A stretch of DNA of 64,000 nucleotides from Bdellovibrio sp. UBA4095 (GTDB taxonomy: Bacteria; Bdellovibrionota; Bdellovibrionia; Bdellovibrionales; Bdellovibrionaceae), in the NCBI GenBank assembly GCA_002381805.1, contig DFXZ01000004.1:930001-994000 (forward strand), given 5' to 3'. A program made the translations under genes and the position numbers. The notes under the pieces are model-generated. The model was not told the DNA's origin, searched no databases, and worked only from the letters and a program-made list of their open reading frames with translations. Positions 44,254-52,985 of the stretch are shown here, piece after piece. The stretch's first letter is position 1, and every line of letters begins with the position of its first letter.

Positions 44254-45099
44254 ATGGGTTTACGTATTAATACGAACACAGCTTCGTTGAATGCTCAGAG
44301 AGTGCTCTGGGGAACGAAGATCGGTCTTGATAAGAGCATGGAAAAGCTCGCATCAGGATTCCGAATCAACCGCGCCGGTGACGATGCCGCAGGTCTAGCG
44401 ATCTCTGAGAACTTAAAAGCTCAAGTTCGCGGTCTAAAGCAGGCTTCACGGAATGCTCAAGATGGTATCTCTCTTGTCCAGGTGGCAGAGGGCTCGATGA
44501 ATGAAATTTCTTCGATCCTGATTCGTCTAAGAGAGTTATCAGTACAAGCCGCTTCTGACACTGTCGGACCTGTTGAAAGACAGTTCTTGAATGTGGAATA
44601 TGATCAGCTTGTATCAGAGATCGACCGAATCGCCGAAGGTACAGAGTTCAACGGAACTCAGTTGCTAGCAGGTGTCGGATCTATCTTGGACTTCCAAGTT
44701 GGAACAAGAAATAACCCTGAAATTGACCGAATCTCTTTTGATGCCTCTAAAGCAGATGCGAACTCCGCCGCTTTGGGTGTGAACCTGACTTCGGTAGCAG
44801 ATAAAGCTTCTGCACAGAACGCTTTGGCGGCTGTGGATCAGGCGATCGTGAGTGTTTCTGCGATGAGAGCCGACTTTGGTGCCATCCAGAACCGTTTACA
44901 ATCAACTGTTTCAAATATTCAGGTTTCTGTAGAGAATATGTCAGCAGCGAACTCTCGAATCAGAGATGTGGACGTCGCTGAAGAAACTTCAGAAATGACA
45001 AGAAATAATATTTTGTTGCAAGCGGGTACTAGTGTACTAGCACAAGCGAACCAACAAGCTAACGTAGCACTTGGACTCTTGAACAAGTCATTCTCTTAA
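44254..45099 (+). CDS. fliC: Flagellin
   Basis: 281 residues, a short flagellin made of the conserved D0/D1 parts: N-terminal domain (MGLRINTNTASLNAQ to about 140) and C-terminal domain (about 190-281, NSRIRDVDVAEETSEMTRNNILLQ), with only a minimal central part. Such short flagellins lack outer D2/D3 domains. Bdellovibrio species carry several flagellins and one is needed for an intact filament; which copy this is cannot be told. A very strong ribosome binding site (AAGGAGGAGG) precedes it. A second flagellin follows 401 bases later with about 60 percent similar residues by eye. Confidence 0.95.
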   Translation: MGLRINTNTASLNAQRVLWGTKIGLDKSMEKLASGFRINRAGDDAAGLAISENLKAQVRGLKQASRNAQDGISLVQVAEGSMNEISSILIRLRELSVQAASDTVGPVERQFLNVEYDQLVSEIDRIAEGTEFNGTQLLAGVGSILDFQVGTRNNPEIDRISFDASKADANSAALGVNLTSVADKASAQNALAAVDQAIVSVSAMRADFGAIQNRLQSTVSNIQVSVENMSAANSRIRDVDVAEETSEMTRNNILLQAGTSVLAQANQQANVALGLLNKSFS

Positions 45100-45123
45100 T
45101 CTTAAGAGAATGACCCGGTTCCC

Positions 45124-45144
45124 GATCTTGATTTGATCAAGATC
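45124..45144 (+). other. Stem-loop after the first flagellin
   Basis: GATCTTGAT-TTG-ATCAAGATC is a perfect 9-base-pair stem 25 bases after the stop. No T tract follows, so it may stabilise the flagellin mRNA rather than terminate it. Confidence 0.45.
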
Positions 45145-45206
45145 ACCCTCAATGTACCCGAGGCTCTATATTCAGTAGAGCTGACATTTTGATCTGTTTC
45201 CTGCGC

Positions 45207-45231
45207 GAGGCCCGTCAATTGGGCGGGCCTC
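45207..45231 (+). terminator. Candidate terminator after the first flagellin
   Basis: GAGGCCCG pairs with CGGGCCTC around a 9-base loop, followed by ATTT. The stem is strong but the T tract is short, so read-through into the second flagellin is possible. Confidence 0.5.
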
Positions 45232-45426
45232 ATTTAAAGAGTGGAAACATAGGATTCTAGAAGATTGATTCTTCAATCACGATTTCGCTTCTACGCGAAA
45301 GTTCTGACGAAAAATTCCCTTAAAACAAATAGAAAAAATTTGAAAGAAACTGGACTCGAGTGCGTTCATTTTTATTCCGAAAAGTTAAGCGGAGCTTGAT
45401 CGCAAGTTCTGATTATTAACTTAGTC

Positions 45427-45462
45427 AGGTGCACGGATCGCACCTAGTGCCAATGGATGGCA
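45427..45462 (+). promoter_or_regulatory. Two tandem stem-loops in the leader of the second flagellin
   Basis: AGGTGC-ACGGATC-GCACCT (45427-45445) and TGCCA-ATGGA-TGGCA (45448-45462) are perfect stems of 6 and 5 base pairs separated by two bases. The layout, though not the sequence, copies the leader of the first flagellin. Confidence 0.5.
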
Positions 45463-45478
45463 AGACGTCACGGAGGAT

Positions 45479-45499
45479 ATGAAAATGCAGGGAGGATAG
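45479..45499 (+). CDS. Six-codon leader peptide before the second flagellin
   Basis: ATG at 45479 encodes M-K-M-Q-G-G followed by TAG, one base before the flagellin ATG at 45501. It has its own GGAGG ribosome binding site at 45472-45476, and its last codons contain the GGGAGG site of the flagellin. It could couple translation or be chance; no expression evidence. Confidence 0.3.
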   Translation: MKMQGG

Positions 45500-45500
45500 A

Positions 45501-46334
45501 ATGGGTTTAAGAATAGGGACCAACGTAGCAGCATTAAATGCTCAGAAGAATCTTTACATGACACAGATTGGGGCCAACAGATCGATGGCTCGATTAGCGT
45601 CAGGTTTCAGAATCAACCAAGCTGCTGACGATGCCGCAGGTCTTGCGATCAGTGAAAACCTCAAAGGACAAATTAGAGGTTTAAGACAAGCCAATAGAAA
45701 TGCCAACGATGGTATCTCTCTGGTGCAGGTCGCAGAAGGCAGTTTGAACGAAGTTTCAAATATGCTTATCCGTCTCAGAGAACTGGGTGTTCAGGCATCT
45801 TCTGATACGATTGGTGAAACGGAACGAAAGTTTTTAGATGTAGAGTATCAACAGTTAAAGTCGGAGATTCAGCGTGTGACTGAGTCGACGGTATACAACG
45901 GTTATGAGCTCTTAAATGGAACGGGCGGAAATATCGACATTCAGGTCGGTGTTAATAACGATCCATTCCGTGACAGAATTAGCTTTAATGCCGGTGCAGC
46001 AAATGCAACAGTAGACTCGTTGGGTTTGACGGCCGAGGCAGTGGATACGAAAGAAAGTGCCCAGTTAAGTCTGGACGTAATCGATCAGGCACTCACTTCC
46101 GTAAACGCCATTCGAGCTAACTTCGGTGCTTTACAGAATCGTCTGGTATCAACATCGAATAACTTGTTGATCGCGGATGAAAACTTGTCAGCAGCGAACT
46201 CTCGAATCCGTGATACTGACGTCGCCGCAGAGACTTCTGAAATGACAAGAAATAATATCTTGTTGCAAGCAGGTGTTTCGGTCTTAGGGCAGGCAAATCA
46301 GTCGCAACAGCTGGCTTTGAAGCTCTTGGGCTAA
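45501..46334 (+). CDS. fliC: Flagellin
   Basis: 277 residues, second of the tandem flagellins, with conserved D0/D1 domains (MGLRIGTNVAALNAQ at the N-terminus, NSRIRDTDVAAETSEMTRNNILLQ near the C-terminus) and a very short central part. The two copies share long stretches of nearly identical DNA at the C-terminal domain, including rare AGA codons, which fits duplication with gene conversion. GGGAGG precedes the ATG. A strong terminator follows. Which of the several Bdellovibrio flagellins it corresponds to is unknown. Confidence 0.95.
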   Translation: MGLRIGTNVAALNAQKNLYMTQIGANRSMARLASGFRINQAADDAAGLAISENLKGQIRGLRQANRNANDGISLVQVAEGSLNEVSNMLIRLRELGVQASSDTIGETERKFLDVEYQQLKSEIQRVTESTVYNGYELLNGTGGNIDIQVGVNNDPFRDRISFNAGAANATVDSLGLTAEAVDTKESAQLSLDVIDQALTSVNAIRANFGALQNRLVSTSNNLLIADENLSAANSRIRDTDVAAETSEMTRNNILLQAGVSVLGQANQSQQLALKLLG

Positions 46335-46356
46335 AAAGTAGGCTCTGCAAAAAGCT

Positions 46357-46391
46357 AAAAGGCGCTGAGGTAAACTCTCAGTGCCTTTTTT
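46357..46391 (+). terminator. Intrinsic terminator of the second flagellin
   Basis: AAAAGGC-G-CTGAG pairs with CTCAG-T-GCCTTTT (one G-U pair), loop GTAAACT, followed by TTTTTTA. It sits 22 bases after the stop. Confidence 0.85.
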
Positions 46392-46568
46392 ATTGATCTG
46401 TCTATTTCATTGTCAGTTTTCCCCAACTTCAAAGCTGCATATCAGATGGTTTTAAAATTCCTGATTTTTTGTCAAACAGTTAGAGTCTTATATCGACACC
46501 TAGACAAAATAATTTTGCGACTCCCAAACACAATGGTTAATCTGATTTCAGCCAACGTGGAGGTCGGA

Positions 46569-47723
46569 ATGAAAACAACTACCAGCAGTCTAATACTTTT
46601 GGGCGCGGCTCTTCTTTTGAGTTCTTGCGGATCGAAAGATAAAGAGGCTGCTCAGCTTGGGCAACGAACCCTCGGTGCACCTTTGAAGTATTCAAAACTT
46701 AATTTGAATGCAAATCCATTAAACAAAACTGTTTGTGACCCATTTAACAGTATTCCGGCAGATAACTTGCAGCAGGGAATTCGGGCGTCGTTGCATTATC
46801 GGACAGATGGCATGCCCGTTTTCAATACTTCAGAGGACTTCGTCACTTTCGCGAAGAAGTCAGAGCAAAAGCTATTTTTCGCTGATCTTAATGTTCCGAC
46901 TCGGAAGTTCGAAGAAGGATTTGCAACTCAATCGAATGACGTCTTAAAAGATGATAAAGGTTATCGCTTGATTGAACACTTTGGTTTGAAGTTCGACACG
47001 CTTCTTACATTGGGTGCAGACGATGAAGAGACTGACTACGAGTTAGCGATTCTTTCAGATGATGGAGCTACGCTAAAAGTTCTTACCAGTAATGAAGGAG
47101 TTCCGGGCAGTCAGGTTCTGATAAGTAATGAAGGCGAGCATGAAACACGTATGGGATGCTCCACTCAAACAATTAGCATGACAAAAGATACAACCTTACC
47201 TATCCAGTTAACTTACTACCAAGGTCCTCGTTATTTCATTTCTAACGTGTTGCTGTGGCGTAAGGCTTCCGAGGCTGGTAAAGATCCTCTTTGCGGAGTT
47301 AAAGGAAACGACCTTTATTTTGATCCGAACAAAGGATCAGTGCCCAAGAAAGCCTTTCTTGACCTCCAGGCGCGAGGTTGGAAAGTGCTTGGGACAGAGA
47401 ACTTCCATATCCCTAAAGACGACTACAACCCTTGTGTTGTAGGAACTGACCCTAAGATCACGAACTTAAAAGTGATGGAAGTACTTATGGAAGGTGTTTT
47501 CCTTAATTGGGAGACGGACATTCCTGCGACTTCGCAGGTGAAGATCGTCGACAAAGAAACCGGTGAAGTCATATTGACGGATACGGACAATGGTCTTCGC
47601 GTAATTCATAACCTTGAAGTGTTTGGTCTGAAGTCGGGTAGAACTTATACAGCGCAAGCGGTTAGCATCTCTGAGGATCTGGGAAAAACACTGAGCGACA
47701 TCATCGAGTTCACTACACCGTAG
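46569..47723 (+). CDS. Lipoprotein with PA14-like and fibronectin type III-like domains
   Basis: 384 residues. The lipobox is LLSSC with Cys20. A PA14-like region (about 65-230) includes LHYRTDG and LAILSDDGATLKVL, the usual S-D-D-G motif of this carbohydrate- or surface-binding fold. The C-terminus (about 300-384) has the strands of an FN3 domain (TNLKVMEVLMEGVFLNWETDIPATS, RTYTAQAVSISED). ATG 46569 has GGAGG just upstream; the open frame begins 159 bases earlier. A surface adhesin or prey-recognition role is speculative. Confidence 0.75.
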   Translation: MKTTTSSLILLGAALLLSSCGSKDKEAAQLGQRTLGAPLKYSKLNLNANPLNKTVCDPFNSIPADNLQQGIRASLHYRTDGMPVFNTSEDFVTFAKKSEQKLFFADLNVPTRKFEEGFATQSNDVLKDDKGYRLIEHFGLKFDTLLTLGADDEETDYELAILSDDGATLKVLTSNEGVPGSQVLISNEGEHETRMGCSTQTISMTKDTTLPIQLTYYQGPRYFISNVLLWRKASEAGKDPLCGVKGNDLYFDPNKGSVPKKAFLDLQARGWKVLGTENFHIPKDDYNPCVVGTDPKITNLKVMEVLMEGVFLNWETDIPATSQVKIVDKETGEVILTDTDNGLRVIHNLEVFGLKSGRTYTAQAVSISEDLGKTLSDIIEFTTP

Positions 47724-47751
47724 TCGGCATCGAGCATTCTTTAAGAAAACC

Positions 47752-47784
47752 AAAAGAAGAGCCTGTTAAGGCTCTTCTTTTTTT
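47752..47784. terminator. Strong bidirectional terminator
   Basis: AAGAAGAGCCT pairs with AGGCTCTTCTT around GTTA, followed by eight T; A-rich on the other side. It separates the PA14 lipoprotein from the convergent LysR gene. Confidence 0.9.
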
Positions 47785-47791
47785 TGGCGAA

Positions 47792-48559
47792 TTATTCAAT
47801 AACTGAAGTGATATTTTGCCAGAGAACTGGGTTAAGAAGTTCGGAGCCAATCATGAGGACTGGCTCAGCATCCTTGGCTTTACCTCGTTTCGCCTGACTT
47901 GGTAAGTGGCCGGTTCCTCCGATGGTCTCTAGCCAGGATTTGCGAACTCCCAGAGAGTTCGAGACAAAGACATGCTGAAAGCTCTCCAGACTCTTCTTGT
48001 TTGAACGTCCGTACTCGAAGCTACTGAGCACGTTGAACTCAGTAGACGATTTGATTAAGTCGAGTTTTTGAAAGCCTAGTTCGTTAATATATTTAAATTT
48101 TTGGCGCCCGGGAGATTTTGACGTAAAAATAAGGTCAAGATTCCCAGACAAGAAGTTGGCCTCGAGTTCATTCAAATCAAAAATATCTAGAGTAATTTTT
48201 TTCACGCCCACTTCCTTAAAGCAGAGGTGACATGTTTTAATTGCGAAGTCAGAGAGTCCTTCTAGAGTACCAATGTGCAACTCCGCAACCATCTGATTAT
48301 TGCTGATTCCCTGAAGCTCAGTCTCTAAGCGGCGAGTCGACTTTTCGAAAATTTCGGAAAGTTGGAAGGCCACGGCTGTCCATCCCGATTTTCTTTTGGC
48401 AGATCGATCCAAAAGTACAATTTTTAGTTCCTCTTCTATTTTGGCAATAATTCGAGAAAGCTGCGGCTGACTTAAGCCGACATGAAGAGCTGCGGCAGAC
48501 AGGTTCTTAAAGTTAATGGCTTTAGCAAGTACGCTCAATTCGTAGTACAGTTGTTGCAT
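47792..48559 (-). CDS. LysR-family transcriptional regulator
   Basis: 255 residues. The N-terminal helix-turn-helix is FKNLSAAALHVGLSQPQLSRIIAKIEEEL (about 17-45), as in LysR regulators. The C-terminal part is a shortened effector domain (about 90-250), so the protein is smaller than the usual 300 residues. Targets and ligand unknown. It lies 8 bases after the ubiB stop on the same strand and may be co-transcribed with ubiB. Confidence 0.85.
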   Translation of the reverse strand: MQQLYYELSVLAKAINFKNLSAAALHVGLSQPQLSRIIAKIEEELKIVLLDRSAKRKSGWTAVAFQLSEIFEKSTRRLETELQGISNNQMVAELHIGTLEGLSDFAIKTCHLCFKEVGVKKITLDIFDLNELEANFLSGNLDLIFTSKSPGRQKFKYINELGFQKLDLIKSSTEFNVLSSFEYGRSNKKSLESFQHVFVSNSLGVRKSWLETIGGTGHLPSQAKRGKAKDAEPVLMIGSELLNPVLWQNITSVIE

Positions 48560-48567
48560 TGAATTCC

Positions 48568-50244
48568 TTAAGGCTTACGTATGTAGTTTATGAATGCCAC
48601 CATTCCCATTCCACCGGCCAGTAAATAGCCTAAAAAACTGACTGTGGGAACGCCGAGAATCTTGCTGGCCGTATCGTGTACCAGAATAAAGGATGAACTT
48701 AAGATCAACGAAGCAATAATGACTGCTAAAAATAAAAGATTTGAAGAGCTTTCAATTGAACGCTTTAGTTCCTTAATTTCACCGACCTGAAGGCGAAAAG
48801 AGTGATCTGGGCTATTTATCTTCCGCAAGAAAAAGTTTAACTGCCTGGGCAGGGCATTTATAAAGTTCTTTGATTCACGAGCTACCTGAGAGAATTCATT
48901 TAAAACTCTTTGCGTTCCATACTGAGTTTTAGCGAGTTCCGCGGCAAACTCCAGGGAGTATTGAAGAAAATCGAAGTCCTTGATAATTTTCCGCCCCATG
49001 CCCTCAATGGAAACGATGGATTTAAAGAAGAGCATAAGGTCTGTAGGAACTTGAATATGATGACGGGCTGCTATGCCGGCAGATTTCATCAAGATTTTTC
49101 CTAAGTTGACATTTTTTAAGGTAAGACCGAAATAAGGGGCGATCAGTTCTCTTAGATCTTTTGCGAATAGATCAATATTCACTTTGTCTGTAAAAGGGGC
49201 CAGATCTACGTACTCGAAGGCCAATCTCTCGTAGTCCTCTTTGGAAAGGGCGAGGAGCATATTCGCAATGGATGTTTTAGTACGATCGCTAAGGCGTCCC
49301 ACAACTCCAAAATCGATCAAACCAATTTGACTATCGGGCAATATAAAAAAGTTACCGGCATGTAAATCACCATGGAAAAGACCATCTTCGAAAACCATTT
49401 GCAAATAAGCACGCAAAGCTCTGCGAATGATCTCTTTAGGATTGATTCCAGATTGGCCAAGGGCTCCCTCTTGACTAAGGGGAATGCCGGGAAGGGCTTC
49501 CATGACAAGTACTCGCTCGGTGGTAAGATCGAAATAAACCTTGGGGATTTTAATGTGCTCATGGCTAGCGAAGTTTTCTTGGAAGCGCCTGATATTGTTG
49601 GCCTCGACGACAAAGTTTGTCTCGAGCTCTAGAGTTTTAAAAAACTCCTCTACGATCCCTAAAGGATTGTACGGATGAGTTTCGGGTACATAAGTGACCA
49701 GGAGTTCGGCTAATAGGTAGAGGACATTTAAATCATCGTTAATCGTTTGGATGATGCCTGGTCGCTGAACTTTTATGACGACATCCTCGCCGGTTTTCAG
49801 ACGAGCGCGGTGAACCTGGGCAATACTTGCTGCTCCAAGGGGCTCGGGATCGATGCTGGCGAAAACTTCGTAGAGTTGTTCTCCAAACTCTTCACGCAAG
49901 ACCTCTTCAATAACTTTGAAAGTGATGGATCCCACTCTGTCGTGGAGCTTCTCAAATTCGGCAACATAGTCTTCGGGTACCAGATCGGGCCGGGTTGCAA
50001 GGACCTGCCCTAATTTTACAAAAGTAGGTCCAAGTTCTTCGAAGCTCATCCTCATCCGTTCCGGCATCGAGAGTTTTTCGATGTCAGCCGATGAGTTGAG
50101 CCTTTCGATGATGAACTTACCGAGTTTTACCTTTTCCGCGACCTGATGAAAACCGTGTCTTGCGAAGACCCCCACGATCGTTCTCAGTCTCGCCGCGTTT
50201 TTTAGAGTTTTTCCGATCTGTGTTCCTGTCTTTAAGGCTGTCAC
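48568..50244 (-). CDS. ubiB: UbiB/ABC1 family atypical kinase
   Basis: About 558 residues. The ABC1/UbiB KxGQ motif is FVKLGQVLATRPDLVP, the alanine-rich loop is LGAASIAQVHRA, and the kinase motifs are VIKVQRPG, GDLHAGNFF and IDFGVVGRL. Two membrane segments close the protein (SNLLFLAVIIASLILSSSFIL and GYLLAGGMGMVAFINYI). Members support ubiquinone synthesis or lipid handling. The start is GTG 50244 with GGAG 8 bases before it; the frame is open to 50295. Either way it overlaps the 3' end of rnr by at least 128 bases. Confidence 0.87.
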   Translation of the reverse strand: MTALKTGTQIGKTLKNAARLRTIVGVFARHGFHQVAEKVKLGKFIIERLNSSADIEKLSMPERMRMSFEELGPTFVKLGQVLATRPDLVPEDYVAEFEKLHDRVGSITFKVIEEVLREEFGEQLYEVFASIDPEPLGAASIAQVHRARLKTGEDVVIKVQRPGIIQTINDDLNVLYLLAELLVTYVPETHPYNPLGIVEEFFKTLELETNFVVEANNIRRFQENFASHEHIKIPKVYFDLTTERVLVMEALPGIPLSQEGALGQSGINPKEIIRRALRAYLQMVFEDGLFHGDLHAGNFFILPDSQIGLIDFGVVGRLSDRTKTSIANMLLALSKEDYERLAFEYVDLAPFTDKVNIDLFAKDLRELIAPYFGLTLKNVNLGKILMKSAGIAARHHIQVPTDLMLFFKSIVSIEGMGRKIIKDFDFLQYSLEFAAELAKTQYGTQRVLNEFSQVARESKNFINALPRQLNFFLRKINSPDHSFRLQVGEIKELKRSIESSSNLLFLAVIIASLILSSSFILVHDTASKILGVPTVSFLGYLLAGGMGMVAFINYIRKP

Positions 50245-52711
50245 TATTCTTCTCCGAATACTCGTTGTTATCTCTAAGCTTCGACTGCTCGGCAAAGGTT
50301 AGCTTTCTACTCAGTCGGGGCTTTTCTGGAGAAGGCTCTTGAGGAACCTTTTCCTGAGATGATTTCGTTTCACTCTGAGTGCGATATTTTTCAGGTCCAA
50401 GGATCATATCAAGGAGGCTGCGATCTGGACCACGTTTCGGCTCGCTATCTGAAGTGGGCTTCACGTTACTAAGTCGACTGCGCAAACTTAGCTTCTCAAG
50501 TTTTTCGGTCTGACCCGCTTCGTCCTGTCGGCGATCCCTAAAGAATCGAGACTTTTGAGAGCCTTGCTTTTCGGGGCGCTCGTCGTCACGATCTCTTCTT
50601 TTTTGAGAGGCCCCACGGTCACGGCGATCCTCTTTCTGAGGGCGGTCTTTCTTAAACGAGGACTTAGCATGTTTTTCAGATCGAGGTGTGTTCTTGTCGT
50701 CACGACGATTCTTCCGTTCATCGCGCAGTTTTTTCAGATGACGTTCAGAAGATCGTTCGGCCTCAGTTCTCTCAACGTCACTGTCTTCTTTTTCTAATCC
50801 CGCCAGGCCAAAATTGATTTGTCCCAGTTCAGGATCTGCGGCAATCACTTGAATTCTGACTGCATCACCGATGTTATAGCTAAAGCCGGAGCGTTTTGCG
50901 ACCAGAACAAGATTTTCTTCATCGAACTCGAAACGGTCATTCCCCAGATCGTCCAGTCGGATTAAGCCATCGATATCATATTCCCTTAATAGGACAAAAA
51001 TACCGAACTTTGCTACCGAGCTGATCATGCCATCAAATTCTTGACCGACAAATTTTTGCATAAAGCGCGCTTTTTTGATCGACTGAACTTGTCTTTCGGC
51101 TTTTACCGAACGTTGTTCAGCTGCGGACAAGATGGTTCCTGCCGTGGCGAGATCATCATCGCTCATTAGTCTATAGGGAGAATTTTTCATCACTTGTGAT
51201 TTGATAAGTCGATGAACTATCAAATCTGGATATCGACGAATTGGCGACGTGAAGTGGGTGTAGAAATCGAAGCCCAAGCCGAAGTGTCCTAAATTGTTAT
51301 TGCTGTATTTCGCTTGGCTCATAGATCTTAAGGTTAAGATATTTAAGATCTGAGACTCGGGCCGGTTTTCAAATTCTTCTAGCGCGCGGGTTAATCTTTT
51401 CTGTAACTTTCCCTGTCCCAGTTTCGTTTTCCCACCAAAGTTAGCTAGGTATTTCTCAAGCACCTTAATGGCCATTTCGTTCGGGGATTCGTGAATACGA
51501 TAGATGGCTGGGATTTCTTTTTCTGAAAAAAACTTGGCTACAGCGACGTTAGCCGCCAGCATCATTTCTTCGATCAAGCGATGCGAAAAAAGTCTCTCAT
51601 TTCTTTGAATATCGATGGGAACTCCAGCCCCATCTATAACCAGCTCAGTCTCGGGAATCTCTAAATCCAAGGAGCCTTCCTTGAACCGTTTGGCCATCAG
51701 TATTTTAGCTAAGTCGGAGAGTCTTAAAATGCTGTCCTGGACATGACTGAATTTTTCGATAGGACTGCCGTCGATGATTTCTTGAGCCTCACCGTAAGTG
51801 ACACGAGCCTTGCTTTCCATGACAGCCTCATAGAATTTCGAAGACTTCATTTCCCCTGTGAAATCAAATAGCATCTCGGCCACAAGACACAGTCTCGGGA
51901 CATGCGGATTCAGAGAGCAAAGGCCATTACTTAGAACCTCGGGAAGCATCGGAACGACAAAGTTTGGGAAATAGACAGAGGTTCCGCGCTCATAGGCTTC
52001 GCGATCAATCGAGGAGCCGGGTCGAACATAGTGGCTGACATCGGCGATTGCTACAAAGAGTTGAAATCCTTCGGTCGTCGTTTCCACATAGACTGCATCG
52101 TCGAAGTCTTTCGCCGTGGCACCATCAATGGTAATAAGATTCTTATCGCGTAAATCAATGCGGCCTTTAAAGTCCTTTTCATCAGGAACTTCTTTATATT
52201 TGCTAGCTTCTTCCAAAGTAGCGGCCGAGAAATCGAAAGGTATATTATTAGTTAGGATAACTCTCTTAATGTCGGTCAGGGGATCTAAGGCGTCGCCAAT
52301 GATCTCTGAAATTCGACCGGTAAAGCTTTTGCCGTGTTCGGGGTAAGTGAGGATTTCGGCGGCAACGAGCTCTTTGTCTTTGGCGCCCATCGCATCTTCA
52401 AGTTTAATTTTCAGATCTTGGCCCCAGCCCTTACCTTCATCTTTTATGAGGCCGACTTTGTCGTTCATCTGAAAGAATCGACCGACTACGGTCTTCGTTC
52501 CTCGTGTAAGTATTCGCACGATGTCGCCTCGAAAGCGATCCGTGCCTTTCTCGGGAATAGCTTCGACGACCACTTTGTCGTTCGTCATAATGCCTTCCAT
52601 AGAATGTCTGGGAATGTAGACATCTGGATGCTCGAGATCATCCGGAATGAAGAAGCCGAAGCCGTCTGGGTGTCTTTTTATAGTGCCGTTAAGAATTTTC
52701 TTTTTTTGCAT
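50117..52711 (-). CDS. rnr: Ribonuclease R
   Basis: About 864 residues, 3'-5' exoribonuclease. N-terminal cold-shock-like domains start with LNGTIKRHPDGFGFFIPDD. The RNB catalytic motif is IDLRDKNLITIDGATAKDFDDAVYVE with the Mg-binding aspartates. An S1 domain (FDGMISSVAKFGIFVLLREYDIDGLIRLDDL) follows. The last roughly 180 residues are a very long, low-complexity tail rich in R, K, D, E and S, which probably binds RNA or protein and is unusual for its length. The ATG at 52711 is chosen over a GTG at 52747. The 3' end overlaps ubiB. Confidence 0.93.
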   Translation of the reverse strand: MQKKKILNGTIKRHPDGFGFFIPDDLEHPDVYIPRHSMEGIMTNDKVVVEAIPEKGTDRFRGDIVRILTRGTKTVVGRFFQMNDKVGLIKDEGKGWGQDLKIKLEDAMGAKDKELVAAEILTYPEHGKSFTGRISEIIGDALDPLTDIKRVILTNNIPFDFSAATLEEASKYKEVPDEKDFKGRIDLRDKNLITIDGATAKDFDDAVYVETTTEGFQLFVAIADVSHYVRPGSSIDREAYERGTSVYFPNFVVPMLPEVLSNGLCSLNPHVPRLCLVAEMLFDFTGEMKSSKFYEAVMESKARVTYGEAQEIIDGSPIEKFSHVQDSILRLSDLAKILMAKRFKEGSLDLEIPETELVIDGAGVPIDIQRNERLFSHRLIEEMMLAANVAVAKFFSEKEIPAIYRIHESPNEMAIKVLEKYLANFGGKTKLGQGKLQKRLTRALEEFENRPESQILNILTLRSMSQAKYSNNNLGHFGLGFDFYTHFTSPIRRYPDLIVHRLIKSQVMKNSPYRLMSDDDLATAGTILSAAEQRSVKAERQVQSIKKARFMQKFVGQEFDGMISSVAKFGIFVLLREYDIDGLIRLDDLGNDRFEFDEENLVLVAKRSGFSYNIGDAVRIQVIAADPELGQINFGLAGLEKEDSDVERTEAERSSERHLKKLRDERKNRRDDKNTPRSEKHAKSSFKKDRPQKEDRRDRGASQKRRDRDDERPEKQGSQKSRFFRDRRQDEAGQTEKLEKLSLRSRLSNVKPTSDSEPKRGPDRSLLDMILGPEKYRTQSETKSSQEKVPQEPSPEKPRLSRKLTFAEQSKLRDNNEYSEKNSDSLKDRNTDRKNSKKRGETENDRGGLRKTRFSSGRGKGKTR

Positions 52712-52832
52712 TTGCGGGATGTACTTCCTTTTAAATGAGGTTAGCACAATCTAAAAGAACTCCTAGGAAAATATCCATACCGTAACTTGCGAAGAAGAAC
52801 TCTTCTGTTGAACATTTGCCTATGGAGGCACT

Positions 52833-52985
52833 ATGAAGAGAGCAATTTGGTTGTCGATTGTCGCAATGGCAATGTGGTCAGTTCAATCTTTAGGTGCTGC
52901 GTCTGAAGACATCAATGCCCTGAACACAACTGATCATGTGTGGCCCAATTCCGGCTCTTTCGAGCTGACCGATTGGCCTTCTTAA
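52833..52985 (+). CDS. Small secreted peptide
   Basis: 50 codons, too short for most gene finders. The ATG has GGAGG 6-10 bases upstream. The first 22 residues form a signal peptide (AIWLSIVAMAMWSV, cleavage after GAA), leaving a mature peptide of about 28 residues rich in N, D, S and W. No family recognised. It lies between rnr and the porin gene, in a part of the window with several similar small secreted genes. Confidence 0.5.
   Translation: MKRAIWLSIVAMAMWSVQSLGAASEDINALNTTDHVWPNSGSFELTDWPS

Larger units (their letters stand above)
45100..45500. other. Region between the two flagellins
   Basis: 401 bases without a gene except a tiny leader frame (45479-45499). It holds a 9-base-pair stem (45124-45144), a GC-rich hairpin (45207-45231) and leader hairpins of the second flagellin (45427-45462). 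No convincing sigma-28 promoter was found by eye for the second gene. Confidence 0.5.
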
